A stretch of 64,000 bases of DNA, taken from NCBI GenBank assembly GCA_029261295.1, contig JAJDBP010000032.1, positions 62,001-126,000 on the forward strand, read 5' to 3'. This stretch comes from Nitrospirales bacterium (lineage in GTDB: Bacteria > Nitrospirota > Nitrospiria > Nitrospirales > UBA8639). The position numbers and the translations under genes are program-made. Positions 8,670-17,287 of this stretch are shown piece after piece; the first letter of the stretch is position 1, and each line of letters starts with the position of its first letter. The notes under the pieces are model-generated. The model saw only the letters and a program-made list of their open reading frames with translations. It was not told the origin of the DNA and did no database searches.

Positions 8670-9674
8670 CTATTCTTTCTTGAGAGGCAGAAGATCTTTT
8701 TTCTCTGCTGGCTTCTCTTTTTCCTTGGTAAAAGGAACAACATCCTTTAGTTCACGCTCAATGAAGACATCCACTTGTTGCCCAACATAGAGAGGAAAAC
8801 TTGGTTTCTCAAATTGGTAAATAACTTGAAGCACACGTGTATCTACGCGTTCTCGGTTGTCTCCAGTCAAGGACCGTTTGGGCACGATATAGGGTTCTAC
8901 TCGATCAAACGTTAACGGAATGGCGTGTTTGGTTTGGCCTTTTAAATAGGCCACCGCTGGGCTACCTGGAACGACCAACGGGGCATTCACTTCATCAATA
9001 TCGGCTCGTACTTGAAAGGTTTCGATATCGCCCAATAAGATTAAGGCCTCAATGGCATTCACCATGGCATATTCTCCAGCACGAATATTCACTTGGAGAA
9101 TCGTTCCTGCTCGCGGGGCTCGGATCGTGAGCCGTTCTAAGATTGCCTGGGCTTCATCTCGTTGAGTTTGCGCTAACCGTAAATCCGCCTTCGTGCGAAT
9201 CAACTCTCGTTTGGTGGCTTCCACTTCATGCCATTTTCGTTGGACATCATCTACACTCACAGCTCGCCGATCTTTCACAGACTGCAACCGTTGCAATTGA
9301 TCCTCTACATCACGCAGGCGGATATCCTGCTCGGCGATACGAGCCGCAGCCGAAGGCAGGGAATCGGTCTTAGTTTGCAGTTGCGCACGCAATTCTCGGT
9401 CATCCAATTGAAAGAGCACATCACCCTGTTGTACGTGACTGGAAACTTTCACATAGACTTTCGTGACGAGGCCCGACACCGGTGGCGCAATTTTGACATT
9501 TTCGTTAGCCGCTTCAATGATGCCAGCTGCGGCCACCGTTGAGGCATACGGATTCCGAGGGGGAAGCTCCATCGGAGCCGGAGCCATGGGCTTATCTCTG
9601 GCACCCCAAAGGGTCGCAATGGTCAGGAGGACACCGGCTAGCGCTAACCACACGCTGAGTCGTCGGAACACCAT
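8670..9674 (-). CDS. HlyD/MacA-type periplasmic adaptor of an ABC efflux pump
   Basis: Membrane-fusion protein, 334 aa, linking the inner-membrane ABC transporter to the outer-membrane channel. An N-terminal anchor helix (VWLALAGVLLTIATLWG) is followed by a lipoyl-type half domain, a coiled-coil hairpin (~95-175, rich in Arg/Gln/Leu), the second lipoyl half (APRAGTILQVNIRAGEY) and a beta-barrel region. The C terminus is Lys/Glu-rich. The start ATG overlaps the ATPase stop in a TAATG junction, typical of translational coupling. Confidence 0.9.
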   Translation of the reverse strand: MVFRRLSVWLALAGVLLTIATLWGARDKPMAPAPMELPPRNPYASTVAAAGIIEAANENVKIAPPVSGLVTKVYVKVSSHVQQGDVLFQLDDRELRAQLQTKTDSLPSAAARIAEQDIRLRDVEDQLQRLQSVKDRRAVSVDDVQRKWHEVEATKRELIRTKADLRLAQTQRDEAQAILERLTIRAPRAGTILQVNIRAGEYAMVNAIEALILLGDIETFQVRADIDEVNAPLVVPGSPAVAYLKGQTKHAIPLTFDRVEPYIVPKRSLTGDNRERVDTRVLQVIYQFEKPSFPLYVGQQVDVFIERELKDVVPFTKEKEKPAEKKDLLPLKKE

Positions 9675-10414
9675 TAGAGAAGATCCGCCTCTCTTTGTTG
9701 AATTTGATCGACTCGCCCGTCTTCCATATGCACGATCCGATCACCGAATTCAAAGATTCGAGAATCATGGGTCACAATGATGACCGCACGATCCGGATGT
9801 TTCCCCACCGCACAGAGCTGTTCGACAACACGATGTCCTGTTTCTCCATCTAAACTCGCTGTTGGTTCATCACAGAGTAATAATTGCGGTTCGCCCACTA
9901 ACGCGCGTGCAATCGCCACTCGCTGTTGCTCACCACCCGATAGTTTTGTCGGTAACGACTTTAATCGCTCTCCCATCCCCATGGTTCGTAAGACTTCTTC
10001 TGCACGGGCTATCGCCTCCAACTTTGGCACTCCTTGAATAAATAGTGGTACAGCCGCATTTTCAGCCGCGGTCAGCGTCGGCAGTAAATTAAATTGCTGA
10101 AAGATAAACCCAAGATGGTCTCGTCGAAAATTTGTTTTCCCCGAGGCTGATAACTCTTGAATGGATTCTCCTAATATTTGGACATCCCCTTCATCACTTT
10201 CCAAAATTCCCGCTATTACGGACAATAAAGTCGTTTTTCCGCTCCCAGAGGGGCCCACCAATAATAAAACCTCCCCACTGGCCACATCGATATCGACCCC
10301 CTTCAGCACTGGAATTTTTGTGTCCCCTTCGCCAAAGGCTTTGGTAATTCCTCGTGCCCGTACTAACCAAGAAGCGGGTTCCTGATGCGTGGACCCAACA
10401 TGAGGAGGGGTCAT
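9674..10414 (-). CDS. ABC transporter ATP-binding protein (MacB/LolD-type)
   Basis: Cytoplasmic ATPase of the exporter, 246 aa from the ATG at 10412-10414; the upstream TTG at 10447 would overlap the permease by 29 bases. Motifs in order: Walker A GPSGSGKTT, Q-loop FIFQQFNLLPTLTAAEN, signature LSGGEQQRVAIARALV, Walker B LLLCDEPTASLD and H-loop IIVTHD. This pattern is typical of the DevA/MacB/LolD group, which couple to FtsX-type permeases. It starts four bases after the permease stop codon. Confidence 0.92.
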   Translation of the reverse strand: MTPPHVGSTHQEPASWLVRARGITKAFGEGDTKIPVLKGVDIDVASGEVLLLVGPSGSGKTTLLSVIAGILESDEGDVQILGESIQELSASGKTNFRRDHLGFIFQQFNLLPTLTAAENAAVPLFIQGVPKLEAIARAEEVLRTMGMGERLKSLPTKLSGGEQQRVAIARALVGEPQLLLCDEPTASLDGETGHRVVEQLCAVGKHPDRAVIIVTHDSRIFEFGDRIVHMEDGRVDQIQQREADLL

Positions 10415-10418
10415 GATG

Positions 10419-11552
10419 TTATCCACGGAACACCACAGCTGGCTCAAGCTTCGCTAGCTTTCGAATACTAATAGCACTCGACAAACTACAAATCATGAAC
10501 AATGCCCCGCCGACACCTACTAACAGGGGCCAGGTCTGTTTAAAGGGCAATGCCCCTCCACTCCCTGCCGTGAGACCAAACACCGTAGCGAGTCCTATAC
10601 CTACCCCATACCCAATCACACCAACCGTAAAGCTTTGCAGAAGGATCATTCGTGCCAACATGGCTGTACTCGCGCCGATCGCTTTCAAAGCTCCAAATTG
10701 TCGAAGGTTTTCTATGGTGAAGAGGTAAAATGTTTGACCTGCGATAGCCATGCCCACAATGAAGCCAAGCAAGACGGTCGTCCCAAAATTTACGCCAATA
10801 CCCGTATTTTCTAACATCCACCAAATAGTCTTCCAACCAAATTGTTCCCCCGTATAGGCACCAAATCCCGTTTGAGCATGAATTCGTTGTGCGAGTTCTT
10901 CAGGACTGACACCCTCCTGAGGGCTGGCTAAGACATAAGAAAGTTTTCGCCTTTCTGGAGGTGTTAATCCTAAAGCGCGTTCATAAGTTGTATACACAAA
11001 AGGAAAGTTCTGAAAACTTTTTTGAGCATAGACAATGGCCACAATGCGCACACGATGGTCATTAATTTCAAAGGTGGCCCCAAGGTGAATTTTTTCTGCC
11101 CCCCCTAATCGTTTCACGCCAGTCTGATCAACCGCTACAGTGTCTGGTGCCCGCAAATCTTCCACCCGCCCTTCGATAATGGTGTGAGGCCGCCCAATTA
11201 ACGTACTCGAATCGAGTCCGACTAAGGCAATTTGCTCGTAATTCCCATCCCGCAAACGCGCTCGTTGCACTCCCTTATAGAGGGGCACAGCCCATTCGAC
11301 TCCAGGAACACTTCGCACCACGTTCACCGCTGTATCAGCTAGAGGTTTGATTTCCTCTACTTGATTAATATTGGGGTCTGTCACCCAAATTGGCGCATTC
11401 ACGTTGGTAATACCTGATTGAGACCAGGTCATAAGTCCCCAAAATATTGAACCTTGCTGGACGATCAACATGGTGGAAAAAGTGAGCCCGGCCAACAACA
11501 TCATATATTTCGCCCGATCACCGAATAACATTTTTAAAGCAACAAAATTCAT
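10419..11552 (-). CDS. ABC transporter permease, FtsX/DevC type
   Basis: Inner-membrane permease, 377 aa. One N-terminal helix (~17-38) is followed by a ~200-residue periplasmic domain of the MacB-PCD kind, then three C-terminal helices (~265-290, ~310-340, ~345-368), the FtsX arrangement. The sequence resembles DevC proteins, whose partners export glycolipids or other amphipathic molecules. Its ATG overlaps the TetR stop by four bases (ATGA), so the regulator is cotranscribed. Substrate cannot be read from sequence. Confidence 0.9.
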   Translation of the reverse strand: MNFVALKMLFGDRAKYMMLLAGLTFSTMLIVQQGSIFWGLMTWSQSGITNVNAPIWVTDPNINQVEEIKPLADTAVNVVRSVPGVEWAVPLYKGVQRARLRDGNYEQIALVGLDSSTLIGRPHTIIEGRVEDLRAPDTVAVDQTGVKRLGGAEKIHLGATFEINDHRVRIVAIVYAQKSFQNFPFVYTTYERALGLTPPERRKLSYVLASPQEGVSPEELAQRIHAQTGFGAYTGEQFGWKTIWWMLENTGIGVNFGTTVLLGFIVGMAIAGQTFYLFTIENLRQFGALKAIGASTAMLARMILLQSFTVGVIGYGVGIGLATVFGLTAGSGGALPFKQTWPLLVGVGGALFMICSLSSAISIRKLAKLEPAVVFRG

Positions 11553-12238
11553 GATCGTTCTTTTTTCTTCACATTCTTAGATGAACGAATCTTGCCTGTT
11601 TTCTTTTTGGCTTGAGTCGGTTGAATACAGATACCGTTCATAAAAACCGTAACAAAGCTCTGCACAATATCCTGGGGATCTTGAGTAAGTGGAGCACGAA
11701 ACAATACGGTCAGAAGTCGGTGATAAATCAACATCCCCATAAATGCCCGAGCCGCCACCAAAGGCTCAATCGGCTGAAAGGCTCCATCCTCAATTCGCTG
11801 GGCAATATAAGAGGACAGCACCTCGTAAAAATGACGAATGTGATTTTGGAAGAACATATCCGAGAGTTCATGGCTCTCCAAGGCGCTGAATAAGATTAAC
11901 CTCATGAGATTCTGATCCGGCGCCCCACCCACAATGGTTTCTGCAATAGCGGAAAAGACTTCGACATCTTTTCGTTCTCCTGCCAATGCTTTGATGCGTT
12001 GAAGCAACGCTGGAACGGGAGATTTTTCCACCAAAATGGCGGCATACAATTCCTCTTTACTGGGAAAATGTTTAAAAATTAAGGCCTCGCTGACTTCAGC
12101 TCGAGCGGCGATGTCGCGGGTCTTCGTCCCGTTAAATCCCTTTTCACTAAATATTTCGGCGGCGGCTCGAATAATGCTGGCTTTCCGAGCAGCAGCTGGG
12201 ATGCGGGTATTCAGGCGCTTTGGTGAAGGCTTATCCAT
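11549..12238 (-). CDS. TetR/AcrR-family transcriptional regulator of the efflux operon
   Basis: Regulator of 229 aa. An N-terminal TetR helix-turn-helix (ARKASIIRAAAEIFSEKGFN, then TRDIAARAEVSEALIFKHFPSKEELYAAIL) precedes a ligand-binding C-terminal domain and a Lys-rich tail. It is the first gene of the five-gene exporter operon, overlapping the permease by four bases. A palindrome immediately upstream is a likely operator, so autorepression relieved by an exported compound is the simplest inference. Confidence 0.92.
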   Translation of the reverse strand: MDKPSPKRLNTRIPAAARKASIIRAAAEIFSEKGFNGTKTRDIAARAEVSEALIFKHFPSKEELYAAILVEKSPVPALLQRIKALAGERKDVEVFSAIAETIVGGAPDQNLMRLILFSALESHELSDMFFQNHIRHFYEVLSSYIAQRIEDGAFQPIEPLVAARAFMGMLIYHRLLTVLFRAPLTQDPQDIVQSFVTVFMNGICIQPTQAKKKTGKIRSSKNVKKKERS

Positions 12239-12241
12239 ATA

Positions 12242-12255
12242 AGTAAGTATTTACT
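12242..12255. promoter_or_regulatory. Probable TetR operator palindrome
   Basis: AGTAA-GTAT-TTACT, perfect five-base arms with a four-base centre, three bases upstream of the TetR start codon. Position and symmetry suggest autoregulation; binding is inferred. Confidence 0.5.
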
Positions 12256-12320
12256 AACTATTGTATAACCTCTCTATGAAATGGTCAAGACACAGGGCAA
12301 AAATGCTATTGGGAGTTTGG

Positions 12321-12348
12321 TTGACTCAAGGGCATTAGTGTCTATCTT
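12321..12348 (+). promoter_or_regulatory. Possible sigma70-type promoter for lon
   Basis: TTGACT and TATCTT separated by 16 bases, about 64 bases upstream of the lon start. Reasonable match to the consensus, but unsupported by anything else. Confidence 0.35.
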
Positions 12349-12411
12349 ATAGGAATAGACCATACGCATAACTCCTATTTAGCCATTTCGTTCACCCACA
12401 TCGGAACCCCC

Positions 12412-14847
12412 ATGGATACATCTACCAACGAGACCGAACTTATTGTTTCACTACCCCTGGTCCCTGTGAAACGGACAGTACTATTCCCTGACACGCTCGT
12501 TCCTTTTACCATTGGCCGCACACGATCAATGGCCGCCGTAGAAGCGGCCATGAATACCGAAGAAAAAGCGCTATTAATGGTGACACAACGTGATTCTGCC
12601 AAGGAAGAACCGGGCTTTGATGACCTCTTTCTCATTGGGACCAAAGCCGTTCTTAAGCAAATGGGGAAAACCTCTGAGGGACATCTCCAGGTACTCGCTC
12701 AAGGCATTGAGCGTATGGTGTTGTTAAAACTAGAACAAACTGAACCTCATATGATGGTTCGCGCTCGACGCCTACCAATTACGATTGAGTCCGACCCTGA
12801 ACTGGAAGCATTGCATCGTGAATTGCTCAATCTCGTGGGACAATTACCAGAATTATTGACGACCCAGGGGGTGACGGAGCTTGTAACGGTCCTTCAGGCC
12901 GAAAAAGATCCCTTATTGGTTGCCTATCGCCTGGTCTCACTCCTGAATCTCAACGTAGATCGTCTTCAAAGTCTCTTAGAGCAATCCGACCCGAAAGAAG
13001 TCTTACGAAAAGTCTATGCGGCCTTATCTCAAGAACTTCATATTCTGAAGCTACGCCACGAAATTGCCAGTCAGGCGCAAGCCGAAATTGGCAAGTCGCA
13101 ACGAGAATATTTTCTCCGCCAACAGCTGAAAGAAATTCAACAGGAACTGGGAGAGCTTGAAACCGAAGCCCTGGATGGCGACGTGGGTGAACTCAAAACA
13201 CGCCTCGAAGAAGCAGACCTTCCTGAAATTGTTCTTAAGGAGGCCACACGCGAATTGAAGCGCCTCATCAAATTACCTCCCGCTTCTCCTGATCATCAGG
13301 TCATCCGGAGTTATCTTGAGTTGGTCTTAGAATTGCCATGGAATACCGTCACCGAAGATCATCTTGATCTTACGCATGTTCGATCTGTGTTGGACGAGGA
13401 CCATTACGGCATTCAAGACGTCAAAGAACGAATTCTCGAACATTTGGCTGTTTTAAAATTAAATCCGGCTGCGAAGTCCCCAATACTCTGTTTAGTGGGA
13501 CCACCCGGTGTGGGGAAAACCAGCTTAGGACAATCCATTGCCCGCGCATTAGAACGAAAGTTTGAACGGCTCAGTTTAGGTGGCCTGCATGATGAGGCCG
13601 AGCTGCGGGGACATCGACGAACCTATGTCGGCGCCATGCCTGGCCGCCTCATACAGGCTCTTCGCCGGGCAGGAGCAAAAAATCCCATCTTGATGTTGGA
13701 TGAAGTCGACAAAGTGGGACAGGATTTCCGAGGTGACCCGGCATCTGCACTTTTAGAAATTCTCGACCCAGAGCAAAATCATACCTTCCGCGATAATTAT
13801 TTAGATCTGCCATTTGATCTCTCCAAAGTTATGTTTATTACCACCGCCAATTCTTTAGAGAATATTTCACGTCCCCTCATGGATCGCATGGAAATCATTC
13901 GATTGGCTGGGTATAGCCATCAGGAGAAATTAGAAATTGCTAACCGGTACTTATGGCCCCGCCGCCTTAAAGATGCGGGCCTAGATGATAAGCCTCTCAC
14001 ATTAGAAGAGGACATCATTCCGCATATTATTAAACGCTACACTCGCGAAGCCGGAGTACGGCAACTGGAACAGATGCTGGGAAAACTCACCCGAAAAGTT
14101 GCCCTCCGTCTTGCTGACACACCTCCAGGCGAAACTGCTCCTGCCCTCACGATCCAACAAACGGAACTCTCTGATTGGTTAGGCATCGAAAAATATATGC
14201 CGGAGGAAGCACGAAAAACTTTACCCATAGGCGTGGCTACCGGTTTAGCGTGGACGGAAGCTGGGGGCGATGTCCTCTATGTGGAAAGTACCTTACTTCC
14301 AGGTGGGAGCGACCTCACGATAACGGGTCAACTGGGCGAAGTTATGCAAGAATCTGCGCAAGCGGCGCGAAGCTTTCTGTGGGCAAGAGCTGAAAGTTTT
14401 GGGTTAGATGTCGCCATCTTTAAACGTAATGGCATGCACATTCATGTGCCGGAAGGGGCTATTCCCAAGGATGGACCATCTGCCGGCGTGACGATGGCCA
14501 CGGCCATGGCTTCTCTCTTGTTACGAATTCCGGCAAGAAAAGATACCGCCATGACGGGCGAGATCAGCTTAAGTGGACTCGTCCTTCCAGTTGGCGGAAT
14601 CAAAGAGAAACTTCTGGCTGCCCATCGTTTGGGACTTCGCCGTATCATGCTGCCCAAAGCCAACGAAAAAGATCTGCCTGATGTGCCAGAAGCCGTTCGA
14701 AATGAATTGACTCTGATCTTTGTGGAAACGATTGAAGAAGCTCTCGAAGCAGGACTGACGCAACCCATCCCAACGAATAGTGGCAATAAACCCGTTCAGC
14801 CAGCCTCAACGCCTTCCCCCCAACCCAACAATCCTGTCATGCATTAG
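12412..14847 (+). CDS. lon: ATP-dependent protease Lon
   Basis: Cytoplasmic AAA+ serine protease that degrades misfolded and regulatory proteins; 811 aa, the usual length for LonA. N-terminal substrate domain begins LPLVPVKRTVLFPDTLVPF. The AAA+ module has Walker A GPPGVGKTS at residue 363 and Walker B ILMLDEVDKV. The proteolytic domain has Ser690 in PKDGPSAG and Lys733 in GGIKEKL, the 43-residue spacing of the Ser-Lys dyad in E. coli Lon. The Pro/Ser-rich tail of ~25 residues is extra. Monocistronic and divergent from the efflux operon. Confidence 0.97.
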   Translation: MDTSTNETELIVSLPLVPVKRTVLFPDTLVPFTIGRTRSMAAVEAAMNTEEKALLMVTQRDSAKEEPGFDDLFLIGTKAVLKQMGKTSEGHLQVLAQGIERMVLLKLEQTEPHMMVRARRLPITIESDPELEALHRELLNLVGQLPELLTTQGVTELVTVLQAEKDPLLVAYRLVSLLNLNVDRLQSLLEQSDPKEVLRKVYAALSQELHILKLRHEIASQAQAEIGKSQREYFLRQQLKEIQQELGELETEALDGDVGELKTRLEEADLPEIVLKEATRELKRLIKLPPASPDHQVIRSYLELVLELPWNTVTEDHLDLTHVRSVLDEDHYGIQDVKERILEHLAVLKLNPAAKSPILCLVGPPGVGKTSLGQSIARALERKFERLSLGGLHDEAELRGHRRTYVGAMPGRLIQALRRAGAKNPILMLDEVDKVGQDFRGDPASALLEILDPEQNHTFRDNYLDLPFDLSKVMFITTANSLENISRPLMDRMEIIRLAGYSHQEKLEIANRYLWPRRLKDAGLDDKPLTLEEDIIPHIIKRYTREAGVRQLEQMLGKLTRKVALRLADTPPGETAPALTIQQTELSDWLGIEKYMPEEARKTLPIGVATGLAWTEAGGDVLYVESTLLPGGSDLTITGQLGEVMQESAQAARSFLWARAESFGLDVAIFKRNGMHIHVPEGAIPKDGPSAGVTMATAMASLLLRIPARKDTAMTGEISLSGLVLPVGGIKEKLLAAHRLGLRRIMLPKANEKDLPDVPEAVRNELTLIFVETIEEALEAGLTQPIPTNSGNKPVQPASTPSPQPNNPVMH

Positions 14848-14916
14848 CTTGGCCTCTTGAAATGGGGGCTAAATTCCTTCCCCCCAATTCAGAAATCTGA
14901 AGTACTCTGTTCACTC

Positions 14917-16461
14917 TCAAGGCATCGGCTCTAGGTACCCTGTCAGACTCACCATACCCTCTTGCTGACTCCCATCGAAACTTCGTTCTATGGCTATTCG
15001 AACTTGGGTATTGGCATCAGCAAACAATTGAACTGGTTTACTCAAAATATGCCGAACTTTCTGCCTCCCTTTCGAATCAATATGAAATATGTCAGAAATA
15101 CCAAGGTGATACGTAATTGGTGAATCGTTAAACACGGAATGCATAGATGCCATAACCTGTGGATTGTGCCTACTCTTCATGCGGCCAACAGCAGTGGTTT
15201 GCAATGAAACATGCTGAATGAAAAGTCTGCTCCCAGCAGGGACAGTCAACAGCACATCTTCTGCGGAAGAATTATCGTGATGAAATTGGAATGATTGGGT
15301 ATGCGCCCAGGGCTCCTTGTTCGATAAGGAAACATCTTTGACAGCAACAGGATGATCTGAGTGGTTGTCAATATTGACATGCCAGGAGCCAAATTGCCCC
15401 ACAGTCCAGACCCCATTTTGCACGACGTTCATTGAATCTGGGAAATTTACCGGAGGGGGCGAATGGTGTTCTTCTAAATGTTTCTTGAGTACACGATGAG
15501 GCCTCCGCTTCTTTCGATCTGGAGACTGGACCACATCTGGCAATGGATGCCCCAACACCTTGGTTTGTCCATTAGAATAATGGCCGACAATATCCACTCC
15601 ATCAACGATGGTTATCCCATTAAAAGTGCCGGGAGCAAACCCATCTTGCGACAAGGTTAACAAAACTGAAGCGGAACCTTGTTGCAACATCCCATCGGTC
15701 CCAGGACCACCATCGGTGGTAATACTTGTTCCAAAATCAAAGACTATTTGTTGGTTCAAAATGGGTGCAGTAGGAATAACTGAACCTATTGGAGGAGAAA
15801 AATTGATGCCAGTTCCACCTGAATTAAAGTAGGTAAGAGCACTTTCTGTATCTAAACGTCCACTGGTATCAAAACCGATAGTTCCCTGAACTACCAGGGC
15901 ATTACCTGAAAAAAACTCAAAATTTCCTTCCGTCACCATCACTTCAGAAGAATTGGCTAGTACGTTATAGGTCCACCTATTTGCCGAATTTTTTGTAAAA
16001 TACATGGTCAAATCATGAGTAGCGCCTTGAGAATCAAAGACTCGAAATCCTACGCTAAATTGAGAGATGGCCCGATCTGCGGGGTTAGATAAAAGTTCCA
16101 CAGTAGTAGGATTGCCAGCCAGAGCTTGTGAAAATAAATTTCCCGACATTGTTACCCTAGTTGTAGCCTTGGGCAACATTCTTGGAGGAACCTGCCCAAC
16201 CACTTGTGATTCTCCGCTAGACAGTTTTTGAATAATACGGCCCTCACTATCAATCACAATATTTTGATGTGCCCCAATGGGGGCAAGAGATGAGAGTTTC
16301 GGCAAAGCAATTGAAGTACTCTCCGACATGGTTTGCAGAGATTCACCTTCCCCTATCGCACCCGGCATGAATTGAGAAGGGAAAAACTGAAATACAACGA
16401 AGAGTAGTACAGCAACACCTTGAAAAGTTCTCACAGAATTTCTAGATCGGCATTTTGGCAT
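14917..16461 (-). CDS. Exported protein with a flagellar-hook (FlgE) middle domain
   Basis: Protein of 514 aa with a hydrophobic signal region at ~12-32. Residues ~65-310 resemble the D1/D2 part of hook protein FlgE: TTRVTMSGNL, FRVFDSQGATHDLTMYFTK with ANRWTY, and DGFAPGTFNGITI followed by GHYSNGQTKVLG. The terminal helical segments that polymerise flagellar axial proteins, and the FlgE end motifs, are absent. After a basic linker (DRKKRRPHRVLKKHLEEH) comes a ~170-residue beta-rich domain of unknown family, ending with TGYLEPMP. No flagellar gene is nearby. A surface or periplasmic structural role is only a guess. Confidence 0.75.
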   Translation of the reverse strand: MPKCRSRNSVRTFQGVAVLLFVVFQFFPSQFMPGAIGEGESLQTMSESTSIALPKLSSLAPIGAHQNIVIDSEGRIIQKLSSGESQVVGQVPPRMLPKATTRVTMSGNLFSQALAGNPTTVELLSNPADRAISQFSVGFRVFDSQGATHDLTMYFTKNSANRWTYNVLANSSEVMVTEGNFEFFSGNALVVQGTIGFDTSGRLDTESALTYFNSGGTGINFSPPIGSVIPTAPILNQQIVFDFGTSITTDGGPGTDGMLQQGSASVLLTLSQDGFAPGTFNGITIVDGVDIVGHYSNGQTKVLGHPLPDVVQSPDRKKRRPHRVLKKHLEEHHSPPPVNFPDSMNVVQNGVWTVGQFGSWHVNIDNHSDHPVAVKDVSLSNKEPWAHTQSFQFHHDNSSAEDVLLTVPAGSRLFIQHVSLQTTAVGRMKSRHNPQVMASMHSVFNDSPITYHLGISDIFHIDSKGRQKVRHILSKPVQLFADANTQVRIAIERSFDGSQQEGMVSLTGYLEPMP

Positions 16462-16630
16462 TTTGGGGACTCCTCAAGAACGGAAAAGTGGAGAGAATTC
16501 ACAGGTTCAAGACAAACTCAATGCCTTAGCGCAGCAATCCCTATGCCATCCAAAATTTCTTTTTCTAAATTTGTGGTTAATCAGACAAACGCAGGCTTTC
16601 GGTCGAAAGCCTAAGGAGAAAATGAAGCGA

Positions 16631-17086
16631 TTATTGAACAGACTTGGGGAGAGAAGACGCACGGCTCATTTGGAATGTTCCTCCAGGTTGGAGTGGATCC
16701 TTATCGTCTCCAATTCGTGTGTACCACCACTTCCCTTGTGCAGTTAATGAGTCATCAGTAAAGGTCAATTTAAAGCCCCCTTCACGATCATTCCCCTTTT
16801 GAACCCACAGACCAGTCCATGTTCGATTGTCCAAGGAGAGGGTCTCGAACCGTCCTTCTTCCCACTCATAGATCCCCTTGCCCTCAGCATTCAACGTAAT
16901 GATTCCTTCACTCGCCGCATCTTTGTATTCCCATGCCCCTGCCAAATCTTCAATCCTCTGAGGGAGAGAAATCTTAATTGACCTGGAGTGAATCTCTTGA
17001 GAGATGGGTGGGGTCAGCTCTGAACAACCGAGCGGCATCAACAAGCCCACCACCACCAGCACTTGGCTCCAATAAGCTGTCTTCAT
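16631..17086 (-). CDS. Hypothetical exported protein, possible lipoprotein
   Basis: Protein of 151 aa from the ATG at 17084-17086, chosen because it places a signal peptide at the N terminus (MKTAYWSQVLVVVGLLMPLG followed by Cys). The lipobox is imperfect (Pro at -3). The mature part has a lipocalin-like rhythm (LAGAWEYKDAASEGIITL, then RTWTGLWVQKGND and GKWWYTRIGDDKDP) but I cannot name a family. It lies 169 bases downstream of the FlgE-like gene's start region, on the same strand. Confidence 0.6.
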   Translation of the reverse strand: MKTAYWSQVLVVVGLLMPLGCSELTPPISQEIHSRSIKISLPQRIEDLAGAWEYKDAASEGIITLNAEGKGIYEWEEGRFETLSLDNRTWTGLWVQKGNDREGGFKLTFTDDSLTAQGKWWYTRIGDDKDPLQPGGTFQMSRASSLPKSVQ

Positions 17087-17287
17087 AATTAGTTCCCACC
17101 ACATATAGTTTGGTAATTTGCGCTGCATCAACACCTCACAACCGTCACTCAACTCCACCAACATTATTGTGTTTTGACCTAACTAAAGACCAATTTTAGG
17201 ATTCTACCAAATCTCACCGATAGAACTAGAGATTTTGGCAACATTCATTCTGCTTGAAACCGGGGGCAAGCAACCCCAACGCTTTTT

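Noticed and set aside
8663-8743. Longer efflux-channel start at 8743
   Set aside because: It would overlap the adaptor gene by 74 bases and put basic sequence before the repeat.
14848-14916. GGGGG/CCCCC pairing after lon as a terminator
   Set aside because: Short stem with a long A/T loop and no T run on the plus strand; too weak to list.
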